This document shows, piece by piece, positions 33,939 to 43,242 of a stretch of 64,000 bases of DNA; the stretch's first letter is position 1, and every line of letters begins with the position of its first letter. Made by a program: the position numbers and the translations under genes. The notes below the pieces were generated by a model. The model saw only the letters and a list, made by a program, of their open reading frames with translations, had not been told where the DNA came from and ran no database searches. The DNA is from Microvirga sp052114605 (GTDB lineage Bacteria; Pseudomonadota; Alphaproteobacteria; Rhizobiales; Beijerinckiaceae), in NCBI RefSeq assembly GCF_052114605.1, contig NZ_JBFRFB010000009.1, positions 95,757 to 159,756 on the forward strand, written 5' to 3'.

Positions 33939-35153
33939 ATGATCGTGCGGCCCTTTGGCGAGAGATGGCGTGCCCCCTATGCCTGCGATCCATGGGCCAG
34001 CCGTGGGCGGCTGTATCCTGAAGCCGTTTCGCCGACCCGCAGCGAGTTCCAGCGCGACCGGGACCGGATCATCCATTCCTCGGCCTTCCGCCGCCTCAAG
34101 CACAAGACCCAGGTCTTCGTCTATCACGAGGGCGATCATTTCCGCACCCGCCTGACCCACACCATCGAGGTGAGCCAGATCGCCCGCGCTCTCGCCCGCT
34201 CGCTGGGCCTCGACGAGGACCTGGCTGAGGCTCTGGCGCTCTCCCACGACCTTGGCCATACACCCTTCGGCCATACGGGCGAGGATACGCTGGAGGAGTG
34301 CATGGCGGCCTTCGGCGGGTTCGACCACAACGCCCAGGCCCTGCGAGTCGTGACCCGGCTGGAACGGCGGTACGCGGATTACGACGGCCTCAACCTTGCC
34401 TGGGAGACTCTGGAAGGCCTGGTCAAGCACAACGGCCCGCTCCTCGACGCCAACGGCCAGCCTACCATGCGCTATACCGCGCGCGGCGTGCCGCTCGCCA
34501 TCATGGAATACAACGCCCTGCAGGATCTGGAACTCGCGACCTATGCCGGCGGCGAGGCTCAGGCGGCGGCCATTGCCGACGATATTGCCTATGATGCCCA
34601 CGACATCGACGACGGCCTGAGGGCAGGGCTCTTCAAGATCGAAGACCTGCGCGAGGTGCCGTTCCTCGCCGGGCTTCTGGACGAGATCGACGGGCGCTGG
34701 CCGGGGCTCGACCTGTCCCGCCGCATCCACGAACTGACCAGGCGGCTGATCACCCGCTTCGTGGAGGACGTGGTGGCCGAGGGCGACCGCAGGATCGCGG
34801 CTTTGGGCCCGAAGAGCGCCGAGGATATCCGCAAGGCTTCCGAGACGGTGATCTGCTTCTCGGAGGCGATGCGCGAGGCCGATGCCTCCATCAAGCGCTT
34901 CCTCTATGCCCACATGTACCGCCACCCCGAGGTGATGCGGGTGCGTGCCCAGGCAGACAACGTGCTGCGGGACCTGTTCAGCCGCTTCAAGGCCGAGCCG
35001 GAGCTGATGCCGGAGGAATGGCAGGTGGATCTACCGAGGGACGACGAGTCCCGCCTCGCCCGCCGCGTGGCGGATTACATCGCGGGGATGACGGATCGTT
35101 ATGCCATCCTCGAACACCGACGTTTGTTTGACGTAACGCCGGACCTGCGTTAG
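33939..35153 (+). CDS. dgt: dGTP triphosphohydrolase-like HD protein
   Basis: 404 residues. The N-terminus SPTRSEFQRDRDRIIHSSAF followed by RRLKHKTQVF is the dGTPase signature. The HD metal site is complete: RLTHTIEVSQIAR (His), LSHDLGHTPFGHTGE (His-Asp) and the later AYDAHDIDDGL (Asp). The enzyme releases triphosphate from dGTP or other dNTPs and so limits the dNTP pool. It heads the rightward block with argS 48 bases downstream, an order kept in many alphaproteobacteria. Confidence 0.92.
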   Translation: MIVRPFGERWRAPYACDPWASRGRLYPEAVSPTRSEFQRDRDRIIHSSAFRRLKHKTQVFVYHEGDHFRTRLTHTIEVSQIARALARSLGLDEDLAEALALSHDLGHTPFGHTGEDTLEECMAAFGGFDHNAQALRVVTRLERRYADYDGLNLAWETLEGLVKHNGPLLDANGQPTMRYTARGVPLAIMEYNALQDLELATYAGGEAQAAAIADDIAYDAHDIDDGLRAGLFKIEDLREVPFLAGLLDEIDGRWPGLDLSRRIHELTRRLITRFVEDVVAEGDRRIAALGPKSAEDIRKASETVICFSEAMREADASIKRFLYAHMYRHPEVMRVRAQADNVLRDLFSRFKAEPELMPEEWQVDLPRDDESRLARRVADYIAGMTDRYAILEHRRLFDVTPDLR

Positions 35154-35201
35154 GCGGCACAACAGAATTCAGGGCCGTGGGTCCTTCAGAGACAGAGTAC
35201 C

Positions 35202-36962
35202 ATGAACATTTTCGGATTGTTTGAGAAGCGGGTTGCCGATGCGCTGGGCCGTCTGGCCGGTGAGGGGAAGATTTCCTCGGGGTTGGATGTCAGCCGCGTC
35301 GTGGTCGAGCCGCCGCGCGATCCGTCTCACGGCGATCTGGCGACCAATGCGGCCATGGTGCTCTCCAAGGAAGCGCGGATGAACCCGCGCGCCCTGGCCG
35401 AGCTTCTCGTTGCCGATCTTCAGGATGACCCGCGCGTCACCAAGGTGGAGATCGCCGGTCCCGGCTTCATCAATATCCGCCTGAATCCGCAGGTGCTGCA
35501 CGAGGTTTTGCGCGCCGCCGTCGTCGATGCCAATGCCTTCGGTCGCAGCGGGCAGGGCGCGGGCCGGGCCGTCAACGTGGAATACGTGTCCGCCAATCCC
35601 ACGGGCCCCATGCATGTGGGCCATTGCCGTGGCGCGGTGTTCGGCGATGCGCTGGCAGGCCTCCTCGATTTCGCGGGCTATAAGGTGAGCCGCGAGTATT
35701 ACATCAACGATGCCGGTGCGCAGGTCGATGTGCTCGCCCGCTCGGCCTACCTCCGCTACAAGGAGGCACTTGGCCAGGACATCGGCGCGATCCCGGAAGG
35801 TCTTTATCCCGGCGATTACCTGAAGCCGGTGGGCGAAATGCTCGCCAAGGAGCACGGCGAGAGCCTTCTGACCAAGCCGGAGGGCGAGTGGCTGCCGCTC
35901 GTGCGCGAGGCTTCCATCAATGCCATGATGGACATGATCCGCGCCGATCTCGCGGTGCTCAACATCCATCATGACGTATTCTTCTCCGAGCGCTCACTGC
36001 AACTCGGTGCGGAAGATCATGTGAAGAAGATGATCGAGGATCTGCGCAGCCGCGACCTGATTTATATGGGCCGCCTTCCGCCCCCCAAAGGGCAGAAGGA
36101 CGAGGATTGGGAGGATCGCGAGCAGCTGCTGTTCCGCGCCACCGCCTTCGGCGACGAGGTGGATCGTCCACTGCTGAAGTCCGACGGCTCCTACACTTAT
36201 TTTGCCTCCGATATCGCCTATCACCGCTCCAAGTACGAGCGCGGCTTTGCCTCCATGATCGACGTGTGGGGCGCGGACCATGGCGGCTACGTGAAGCGCA
36301 TGCAGGCGGCTACGAAAGCCGTGACGGATGGCAAGGGCGACCTCGACGTGAAGCTCTGCCAGCTGGTCAAGCTTCTGCGCGGCGGCGAGCCGGTGAAGAT
36401 GTCCAAGCGCTCCGGCGACTTCGTGACCCTGCGCGACGTGGTGGATGAGGTAGGCCGCGATGCCACCCGTTTCATGATGATCTTCCGCAAGAACGACGCG
36501 ACCCTGGATTTCGACCTCGCCAAGGTGGTCGAGCAGTCCAAGGATAACCCGGTCTTCTACGTGCAATACGCCCATGCCCGCTGCGCCTCTGTGTTCCGGC
36601 AGGCGTCGGAAGCGTTCCCGGGCGAGGATTTCTCAGGACAAGCGCTCGAAAAGGCCGACCTCTCGATTCTGTCGGACGAGTCGGAGATGGAACTGATCCA
36701 CCGGATCGCCCAGTTCCCGCGCATGGTGGAGGCTGCGGCCGAGGCTCATGAGCCTCACAGGGTGGCATTCTACCTCTACGATCTGGCCAGCGCGTTCCAT
36801 TCTCTATGGAATAAGGGCAAAGACTTGCCGCAATTACGCTTTGTTAATCAAACTGATAAAGATTCAACAAGAGCGAGGCTGGCTCTGGTGCATGCCCTGA
36901 AGGGGGTGCTCGCATCCGGTCTCACCATCCTGGGCGTCACGGCACCCGATGAAATGCGTTAA
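35202..36962 (+). CDS. argS: Arginyl-tRNA synthetase
   Basis: 586 residues. Class I motifs are present: SANPTGPMHVGHCRGAVFGD contains the HIGH-type HVGH, and VKMSKRSGDFVTLRDV contains the KMSK loop. The N-terminal Add1 domain (about 1-110, ending PGFINIRLNPQVL) and the C-terminal DALR anticodon domain (about 455-586, from VQYAHARCASVFRQ) are both seen. It charges tRNA(Arg) in the cytoplasm. Coding composition turns AT-richer near the end (36825-36880), a local feature only. Confidence 0.96.
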   Translation: MNIFGLFEKRVADALGRLAGEGKISSGLDVSRVVVEPPRDPSHGDLATNAAMVLSKEARMNPRALAELLVADLQDDPRVTKVEIAGPGFINIRLNPQVLHEVLRAAVVDANAFGRSGQGAGRAVNVEYVSANPTGPMHVGHCRGAVFGDALAGLLDFAGYKVSREYYINDAGAQVDVLARSAYLRYKEALGQDIGAIPEGLYPGDYLKPVGEMLAKEHGESLLTKPEGEWLPLVREASINAMMDMIRADLAVLNIHHDVFFSERSLQLGAEDHVKKMIEDLRSRDLIYMGRLPPPKGQKDEDWEDREQLLFRATAFGDEVDRPLLKSDGSYTYFASDIAYHRSKYERGFASMIDVWGADHGGYVKRMQAATKAVTDGKGDLDVKLCQLVKLLRGGEPVKMSKRSGDFVTLRDVVDEVGRDATRFMMIFRKNDATLDFDLAKVVEQSKDNPVFYVQYAHARCASVFRQASEAFPGEDFSGQALEKADLSILSDESEMELIHRIAQFPRMVEAAAEAHEPHRVAFYLYDLASAFHSLWNKGKDLPQLRFVNQTDKDSTRARLALVHALKGVLASGLTILGVTAPDEMR

Positions 36963-37070
36963 CGTTTTCCTATGCGGATCAGCCGCTTAAGGACCGTTTG
37001 CACCGGATGTTGTCACGTCGTGCCGGCGGAGCGATTGCGAGCTCCTGTCGCGTAACTGGAGAACCGGCGC

Positions 37071-38525
37071 ATGAACGAATCAGTGAAGCCCCGTTTCGCT
37101 GTCGATATGAACGACATCGAGCGGCAGCTCGCCCAGGCGGGTGCCTCCCAGGCCCAGCCCTTCGCCGCTACGCGGAGCGATCCCCTGGCCGAATTGGCCA
37201 GAATCGTAGGGCAGGACGACCCATTTCAGGCCATTCTGGCTACTGACGGTGCAGCCACGCCGCGTCAGCAGACCTCGCCTATCGACGATCTTTTTGCGAC
37301 CCGCGACACTATGACACCCGGAGCGCGTCCGGCGCAGGCTCCAGCCCGTCAGCCCGCGTTCGAGGTGTCCGATTTCGAGCTCGATCAATACGCTCAGCCC
37401 CAGGCGCCCACCAGCGCCCAGGTTCATGCCTATCAGCAGCCGGCTCAGGCTGCCCAGGCAGGTTCGTACGACAATCAGGCCTATGCCGACGATTACTACG
37501 ACGACAATGGTCAGGGCTATGATGACCAGGGCTATGGCCAGCCGGAGCGCCTGAATTATCCGCCTGTAGAAAAGCCTCGGTCCCGCAAGGGCCTCCTTGC
37601 CATGGGCGCGGTCGTCGGTGCCATCGTGATCGGCGGCGGCGGAGCCTATCTGTTCAGCGGCACCTCGGTCGGCGCAGGTGGTGAACCGCCCCTCGTTGTA
37701 GCGAATACCGAGCCGGTGAAGGTAGAGCCGCAAAATCCGGGCGGGGTCGAAATCCCGAACCAGAACAAGCAGATCTACGAGCGCGCTCAGCAATCCGAGA
37801 CCAAGATCGTGAACCGCGAGGAGCAGCCGGTCGATGTTGGCCAGGCCGTTCGCAACAATGGCGGCAGCGCCGTGGCCGATGCTACCGGCGCGACCGCTCA
37901 CGGCGCGCATCGTCAGAACGGCAACAGCTTGAACCTCGGCGAGCCCCGCAAGGTCCGCACGGTGACGATCCGTCCCGACGGCACTGTCGCAGGAGCCGCA
38001 CCCGAGGCCCATGCTGCGCCCGCGCGCTCCAATGGCCCAGCGCCGGTCCCGACCCTGACCCTGCCGGAGGCTGCCCAGGCGACCCCGCCGCAGATGGCTT
38101 CCGCTCAGCCCAGGCCCGCATCCTCTACACCTGCGGCGGCGCCGAAGCCCATTCCTGTCGCGGCCACGCCAACGGCAGCGCCCGCCACGCCAGCTGCCAC
38201 GCCCGCGCCGCAGCGGGTCGCTTCGGCTCAGCCGGTGGCTGTCGCTCCGGCGCAGGCTATGCCTGAGGCCACCACGACCGTGACCGGCGGCTTCTCTGTC
38301 CAGCTGGGCCTTGCCAATTCCGAGGGGGCGGCTGAGACGGCTTATTCCTCGTACCAGCGCAAGTACTCGGATCTCGAAAGCATGCCCTCTCTGATCCGCA
38401 AGGCCGAGGTGAACGGAAAAGAGATCTACCGCGTGCGCGTCGGACCGATGTCGCGGGAGGAAGCCTCTTCCCTCTGCTCCAAGCTTCAGGGGCAGGGCGG
38501 CCAGTGCTTCGTTGCCAAGAACTGA
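37071..38525 (+). CDS. SPOR-domain cell envelope protein
   Basis: 484 residues. A cytoplasmic Gln/Pro/Tyr-rich segment (1-170) precedes one membrane helix (SRKGLLAMGAVVGAIVIGGG, about 172-195). A Pro/Ala-rich periplasmic linker (about 270-400) leads to a C-terminal SPOR domain (about 405-484: FSVQLGLANSEGAAETAYSS and YRVRVGPMSREEASSLCSKL). SPOR domains bind denuded peptidoglycan at division sites. Its place between argS and nagZ, a cell-wall recycling gene, is conserved in this group. A division or wall-turnover role is inferred. Confidence 0.88.
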   Translation: MNESVKPRFAVDMNDIERQLAQAGASQAQPFAATRSDPLAELARIVGQDDPFQAILATDGAATPRQQTSPIDDLFATRDTMTPGARPAQAPARQPAFEVSDFELDQYAQPQAPTSAQVHAYQQPAQAAQAGSYDNQAYADDYYDDNGQGYDDQGYGQPERLNYPPVEKPRSRKGLLAMGAVVGAIVIGGGGAYLFSGTSVGAGGEPPLVVANTEPVKVEPQNPGGVEIPNQNKQIYERAQQSETKIVNREEQPVDVGQAVRNNGGSAVADATGATAHGAHRQNGNSLNLGEPRKVRTVTIRPDGTVAGAAPEAHAAPARSNGPAPVPTLTLPEAAQATPPQMASAQPRPASSTPAAAPKPIPVAATPTAAPATPAATPAPQRVASAQPVAVAPAQAMPEATTTVTGGFSVQLGLANSEGAAETAYSSYQRKYSDLESMPSLIRKAEVNGKEIYRVRVGPMSREEASSLCSKLQGQGGQCFVAKN

Positions 38526-38616
38526 GCTGAAAGAATTAAGTCTGGCCTGAAATATCGGGCCAGCTTGACTGAGAAGACTTCTTGACCCTTGTAACTAAGG
38601 GACGTAAGGCGCGGGC

Positions 38617-39636
38617 ATGAAAACCCGCGCCTTTATTGCTGGCTGTTCCGGCCTCGAGCTGACCCCCGACGAAGTTGCCTTCTTCAAAGAGGCGGCTCCC
38701 TGGGGATTCATTCTGTTTCGCCGCAATATTGGCACGCCCGATCAGGTGAAGGCGCTCTGCGCCTCCCTTAGGGAAGCGGTCGGGCGCGAGGATGCGCCGA
38801 TCCTTATCGATCAGGAAGGCGGGCGGGTGCAGCGCATGGGGCCTCCCCATTGGCCGAAGTACCCGGCCGGAGCCGCCTATGGCCGCATCAATGCTAACGA
38901 TCCTCTGGTCCAAAGGGAACTGGCGCGGCTAGGCGCCCGCCTGATCGCTCATGATCTGCGTTCCGTCGGCATCAATGTGGATTGCCTGCCGGTTCTCGAT
39001 GTGCCGTCGCCGGGGGCCCATGATGTGATCGGCGACCGCGCCTACGGCAAGACGCCGGACAAGGTCGCTGTATTGGGCCGTGCCGCCGCCGAGGGATTGA
39101 TCGCGGGCGGCGTCCTGCCCGTGGTGAAGCATATCCCGGGCCATGGCCGCGCAGGTGCAGACAGCCACCTGTCGCTGCCTGTGGTCGATGCCACTCGCGA
39201 AGAACTGGAGAGGCACGATTTCGCACCCTTCCGCATGCTCACCGACATGCCCCTCGCGATGACAGCCCACGTGGTTTACACGGCGCTCGACCCCGAGCGG
39301 TCCGCCACCACCTCGCCGGTGATCATGAAGGAGATCATCCGCGGACATATCGGCTATGACGGTCTCGTCATGACGGATGACCTTTCCATGAAGGCCTTGT
39401 CGGGCACTTTCCGGGAGAAGACCGAGGCTGCCTTTGCGGCAGGCGTGGATATGGCGCTCCATTGCAATGGCGATATGGAGGAAATGAACGAGGTGGCCGA
39501 GGGCACCCCGGTTCTCGAGGGTGAGGCGCTTCGCCGGGCCGATGCTGCTCTAGCGCGCATCAGGCACGAGCCGGAGCCGCTCGATCCTGTGGATGCCCGT
39601 GCAAGACTCGACGCCGCCCTTGCGATGATCGCCTGA
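38617..39636 (+). CDS. nagZ: Beta-N-acetylhexosaminidase (GH3)
   Basis: 339 residues without a signal peptide, as expected for cytoplasmic NagZ. GH3 motifs: IDQEGGRVQRM, the NagZ-specific catalytic loop KHIPGHGRAGADSHLSLPVV with the His/Asp dyad, and the nucleophile Asp in VMTDDLSMKAL. It removes GlcNAc from anhydro-muropeptides in cell-wall recycling. It follows the SPOR gene and precedes scpA by 38 bases, and the group could be one transcript. Confidence 0.95.
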   Translation: MKTRAFIAGCSGLELTPDEVAFFKEAAPWGFILFRRNIGTPDQVKALCASLREAVGREDAPILIDQEGGRVQRMGPPHWPKYPAGAAYGRINANDPLVQRELARLGARLIAHDLRSVGINVDCLPVLDVPSPGAHDVIGDRAYGKTPDKVAVLGRAAAEGLIAGGVLPVVKHIPGHGRAGADSHLSLPVVDATREELERHDFAPFRMLTDMPLAMTAHVVYTALDPERSATTSPVIMKEIIRGHIGYDGLVMTDDLSMKALSGTFREKTEAAFAAGVDMALHCNGDMEEMNEVAEGTPVLEGEALRRADAALARIRHEPEPLDPVDARARLDAALAMIA

Positions 39637-39674
39637 GGGCTCCAAGGTTACGCCCAACGCGTTGAGTATCATTT

Positions 39675-40484
39675 ATGGCCAAGCCCTTACCCTTCGAGGA
39701 TACAGAACCCGCCGCCGAGCGGGGCGAGACCGAACCCGCGCTCCTTGTGGATGTGGACGGCTTCGAGGGGCCGCTTGACCTTCTGCTCGAGCTCGCCCGC
39801 CGCCAGAAGGTGGACCTGCATCGCATATCGATCCTCGCGCTCGCCGAGCAATACATCGCCTTTATCGAGGAAGCGCGCCGCATGCGCCTGGAGCTTGCGG
39901 CCGATTACCTCGTCATGGCGGCTTGGCTCGCATACCTGAAGTCACGTCTCCTGCTGCCCGAGCCCCCGAAGGGCGAGGAGCCGAGCGCCGAGGATCTGGC
40001 GACCGCGCTTGCCTTGCGCCTGCGCCGCCTGGAGGCGATCCGCGAGGTCGCCCAGAAGCTGGGTGAGCGCTCGATCCTTGGTCGCGACATTTTCGCTAGG
40101 GGCTCGCCCGAGCCGGTCGTGATCCACCGGGATGCCCGCTACGAGGCCTCCCTCTACGATCTGCTGAAGGCCTATGCCCAGCAGCGCCAGGTACAGTTCA
40201 ACAGCCGCGTTTCCCTGCATAAGCGTAATGTCTGGTCCCTGATCGACGCCCGCGATGCCCTGGAGCGGCTGGTCGGGCACTTGAGCGATTGGGTCACGCT
40301 GGATACTTACCTGATGGAATACATGGTCGAGCCCTCCATGAGGTCGACCGTCATGGCCTCCGCCTTGTCCGCGACGCTCGAAATGGTGCGCGAGGGCAAG
40401 CTGACTATGAGGCAGGACGAAGCTTTCGCTCCGGTCTGGGTCAAGCCCGCCGAGGACCCAGCCGAAACAGGAGCCCAAGGATGA
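39675..40484 (+). CDS. scpA: Segregation and condensation protein A
   Basis: 269 residues. FEGPLDLLLELARRQKVDLH is the kleisin N-terminal signature that contacts the SMC neck, followed by ADYLVMAAWLAYLKSRLLLP. The C-terminal winged helix (about 195-255) ends the homology. ScpA joins ScpB and SMC to form the bacterial condensin. Its TGA overlaps the ATG of scpB (ATGA), so the two subunits are translated together. Confidence 0.95.
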   Translation: MAKPLPFEDTEPAAERGETEPALLVDVDGFEGPLDLLLELARRQKVDLHRISILALAEQYIAFIEEARRMRLELAADYLVMAAWLAYLKSRLLLPEPPKGEEPSAEDLATALALRLRRLEAIREVAQKLGERSILGRDIFARGSPEPVVIHRDARYEASLYDLLKAYAQQRQVQFNSRVSLHKRNVWSLIDARDALERLVGHLSDWVTLDTYLMEYMVEPSMRSTVMASALSATLEMVREGKLTMRQDEAFAPVWVKPAEDPAETGAQG

Positions 40485-41209
40485 TGGACGAAACCGCTGA
40501 TGTGGCGGAAGCCGAGGCTTCCGTGGAAACTCATGTGCCCGACCACGGCGAAGCCATGCGCATCGCCGAGGCGCTTCTCTTCGCATCCGCCGAACCTCTT
40601 GGTGCCGACGAGTTGGGCGGACGCCTGCCGGAAGGCGCTGATATCGGGAAGATCCTGACCGATCTCGAAGAGCTTTACGCCCTGCGTGGCGTCAACCTTG
40701 TACGTGTCGCCGGAAAATGGGCTTTCCGCACTGCGAGCGATCTGTCCTTCGTGCTGGCCCGCGACGTGGTGGAGCAGCGCAAGCTCTCCCGCGCGGCCAT
40801 GGAGACCCTGTCGATCATCGCTTATCACCAACCGGTGACCCGCGCCGAGATCGAAGAGATCCGTGGTGTGGCGACCTCGAAAGGCACCCTCGATCTCCTG
40901 TTGGAGACCGGCTGGATCCGCCTGCGCGGCCGCCGCAAGGCACCGGGCCGCCCGGTCACCTATGGTACGGCTCCGGCTTTCCTTGAGCATTTCGGCCTCG
41001 ACGCCATCGAGGACCTGCCGGGCCTTGAAGAGCTGAAAGGTGCAGGCTTCATTGAAGGCCGCGTTCCCTCGGACCTCACGGTGCCGGTGCCCTCCGATGC
41101 CGATGCTCTGCGAGAGGACGAGGATCCGCTCGACCAGGACGACCTGTTCCAGGAACCCCTCGATATGCACCAGACGGAGACCGGCGAGGCAGAGGCCAGC
41201 GAAGAATGA
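40481..41209 (+). CDS. scpB: Segregation and condensation protein B
   Basis: 242 residues from the ATG at 40481, overlapping scpA. RIAEALLFASAEPLGADELG opens the first winged helix, and AMETLSIIAYHQPVTRAEIE with IRGVATSKGTLDLLLETGWI is the second. ScpB dimers bind ScpA and regulate SMC. The acidic tail (about 210-242, DALREDEDPLDQDDLF) is unconserved. Its TGA overlaps the start of an ABC ATPase gene, which is not part of the condensin. Confidence 0.95.
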   Translation: MMDETADVAEAEASVETHVPDHGEAMRIAEALLFASAEPLGADELGGRLPEGADIGKILTDLEELYALRGVNLVRVAGKWAFRTASDLSFVLARDVVEQRKLSRAAMETLSIIAYHQPVTRAEIEEIRGVATSKGTLDLLLETGWIRLRGRRKAPGRPVTYGTAPAFLEHFGLDAIEDLPGLEELKGAGFIEGRVPSDLTVPVPSDADALREDEDPLDQDDLFQEPLDMHQTETGEAEASEE

Positions 41210-42324
41210 GCGGCGGCTCAGGAGCCCGCGACCGCTTCCGTCTGCCCCGCTGGGGTTTGCGAGGCACGGCGGGGGCATCGATCCCGGCCCAGCTGACCTT
41301 CGAGAACATCGTCCAGACCTATCATTCCACGGAAGCGCTCAAGGGCGTATCTCTCACGGTCGAGCCGGGCGAACTCGTGTGCCTGCTGGGTCATTCCGGC
41401 TGCGGCAAGACTACGCTGCTGCGCATAGCGGCGGGGATCGAGGTGCCGACCTCCGGTCGCGTCCTCATGGATGGGCTGGAGGTCAGCGGATCGAGGGCCT
41501 TCGTTGAGCCTGAGCGGCGGGGCATCGGCCTCATGTTTCAGGACTACGCTCTGTTTCCGCATCTCTCGATTCTTCAGAACGTGAAGTTCGGACTGAAGGA
41601 TCTCTCGGCCTTCGAGGCCGATGTCGCCGCGCGCCGCGCGCTCTCCCGCGTCGGCCTTGAGCATTACGCCAACGAATATCCACATACATTGTCGGGCGGC
41701 GAGCAGCAGCGTGTAGCGCTCGCCCGCTCCATCGCGCCGCGTCCGGGTGTGCTCTTGATGGACGAGCCGTTCTCGAACTTGGACCGCCGCATGCGCGATG
41801 CGATCCGCGACGAGACTGTCGCAATCCTGAGAGAAACCGGCGCTACGACAATCGTCGTGACCCACGACCCGGAAGAGGCCATGCGGATCGCGGACCGGAT
41901 CGTGCTCATGCGCGCCGGCTCCATTATTCAGCAGGGCGAGGCGGAGGAGATCTACCGGAAACCAGTCAGCCTCTTCGCAGCCCGTTTCTTCTGCGACTTC
42001 AACGAGATCGAAGGCGTGGTGCGCAACGGTCAGGTCAGCTCCCCGGTGGGCATCTTCCTGGCACCCGGGCTCAGCGACGGGCCGGCGGTCGTTTGCGTGC
42101 GTCCGCAGGGCATCAAGCTGAAACCGCCAGGCTTCTGCCTGGCGGGACGTGTGGTGTCTCGTCGCTTTCTCGGGGAAGTCGATTTGGTCCATATTGACGT
42201 TCAAGGCGTGGACAGGCCTTTGCAGGCCAGGGTTCACGATCACGTTGGATTGAAGGAAGGACAGGATATCGGGGTCAAGGTTGATCCAAAGGATGTCCTT
42301 GTTTTCGCCGCGTCCGACGCATAG
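41206..42324 (+). CDS. FbpC/PotA-like ABC transporter ATPase
   Basis: 372 residues. It has Walker A GHSGCGKTT, signature LSGGEQQRVALARSIA, Walker B VLLMDEPFSNLD and the switch VVTHDPEEAM, all intact. After about 240 there is a TOBE-like regulatory domain (FNEIEGVVRNGQVSSPVG and VVCVRPQGIKL), as in iron(III)- or polyamine-importer ATPases. A 30-residue leader precedes LTFENIVQTYHSTEALKGVS. No permease or binding-protein gene lies near, so it is an orphan ATPase and its transporter is unknown. It overlaps scpB (ATGA) and precedes tatA by 57 bases. Confidence 0.85.
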   Translation: MSGGSGARDRFRLPRWGLRGTAGASIPAQLTFENIVQTYHSTEALKGVSLTVEPGELVCLLGHSGCGKTTLLRIAAGIEVPTSGRVLMDGLEVSGSRAFVEPERRGIGLMFQDYALFPHLSILQNVKFGLKDLSAFEADVAARRALSRVGLEHYANEYPHTLSGGEQQRVALARSIAPRPGVLLMDEPFSNLDRRMRDAIRDETVAILRETGATTIVVTHDPEEAMRIADRIVLMRAGSIIQQGEAEEIYRKPVSLFAARFFCDFNEIEGVVRNGQVSSPVGIFLAPGLSDGPAVVCVRPQGIKLKPPGFCLAGRVVSRRFLGEVDLVHIDVQGVDRPLQARVHDHVGLKEGQDIGVKVDPKDVLVFAASDA

Positions 42325-42381
42325 GTTGGCCGCAAGTTTACATTTCGAAGCCGCGCCTCATCGAGGCGCAGGAGGATTGCC

Positions 42382-42624
42382 ATGGGTGGCGCGAGTATTT
42401 GGCATTGGATCGTCGTCGGTCTGATCGTTGTCCTGTTATTCGGACGCGGCAAGATCTCCGACATGATGGGCGATGTCGCCAAGGGCATCAAAGCCTTCAA
42501 GAAGGGCATGTCCGAGGACGACACGCCTGCGAAGCCGGTCGAGCCCGTCGAGCCGGTGCGCAACATCGATCATCAGGTCGGCACGCCCACGAATGCCGCC
42601 ACGACGGACCATAAGGTCGGTTGA
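42382..42624 (+). CDS. tatA: Sec-independent translocase protein TatA
   Basis: 80 residues. A short periplasmic tip MGGASIWHW is followed by one membrane helix (IVVGLIVVLLFG), the FGRGKISDMMGD hinge with FG motif and an amphipathic helix VAKGIKAFKKGMSEDD, then a Pro-rich soluble tail. TatA oligomers form the passage for folded proteins with twin-arginine signals. It has the ribosome site AGGAGG. A GC-rich hairpin follows before tatB. Confidence 0.95.
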   Translation: MGGASIWHWIVVGLIVVLLFGRGKISDMMGDVAKGIKAFKKGMSEDDTPAKPVEPVEPVRNIDHQVGTPTNAATTDHKVG

Positions 42625-42633
42625 GTTTTTGTC

Positions 42634-42652
42634 GGCAGCCTTCGGGGCTGCC
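42634..42652 (+). other. Hairpin between tatA and tatB
   Basis: GGCAGCC (42634-42640), loop TTCGG, then GGCTGCC (42646-42652). No U-run follows; a TTTTT lies before it. It could act as a partial terminator or a stabiliser of the tatA transcript, which would fit the excess of TatA over TatB. Confidence 0.45.
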
Positions 42653-42681
42653 ATGCGTAAAGGCAGGGTCGAGGCCACGCC

Positions 42682-43242
42682 ATGTTGGACATGAGCTGGG
42701 GTGAGGTCATGGTGATCGGCGCGGTCGCGCTGATCGTAATTGGCCCGAAGGACCTGCCGCGTGCGTTGCGCACGGTCGGACAGGTGACGGGAAAGCTGCG
42801 CCGTATGGCGGCGGAATTCCAGGGCCAGTTCAACGAGGCCATGCGCGAAGCCGAGCTCGACGATGTGAAGAAGCAGATCCAGGGCGTGAATGACTCCGTC
42901 ACGTCCATGCAGGGCAAGCCCTTCAACCCGATCCAGAGCATCCGCGACGAGCTGAAGACCTCCGTCGAGGCTCCGGTCACGGCGGACAAGCCTGAGCCTG
43001 TCGAGCCCTCGGGCGATGCCTCTATCCAGGCCATCGTGGAGGGTAGGGTGCCCGCGCCGGCCGATCCGCTGGTCGAGTTGCCGCCCCCACCCATGGACGA
43101 CCCGGCTGCGGAGATCCAGGAATCGCTTCGCCGCGAGGCGGAGATCGAGGCTCGCAAGATGGCTGCGGCGCAGGAGATGCCTGCCGCTGACGAAACAGCC
43201 CCAGCCAATTCTCAGGACAAATCGGACGCGAAAGTCGGATGA
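42682..43242 (+). CDS. tatB: Sec-independent translocase protein TatB
   Basis: 186 residues. MLDMSWGEVMVIGAVALIVI with GPKDLPRALRTVGQ is the TatB membrane helix and hinge, in which Glu8 is the conserved polar residue. A long amphipathic helix (about 35-85) is followed by a Pro/Glu-rich tail (about 85-186). With TatC it forms the receptor for twin-arginine signals. Its stop overlaps tatC by four bases. Confidence 0.94.
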   Translation: MLDMSWGEVMVIGAVALIVIGPKDLPRALRTVGQVTGKLRRMAAEFQGQFNEAMREAELDDVKKQIQGVNDSVTSMQGKPFNPIQSIRDELKTSVEAPVTADKPEPVEPSGDASIQAIVEGRVPAPADPLVELPPPPMDDPAAEIQESLRREAEIEARKMAAAQEMPAADETAPANSQDKSDAKVG

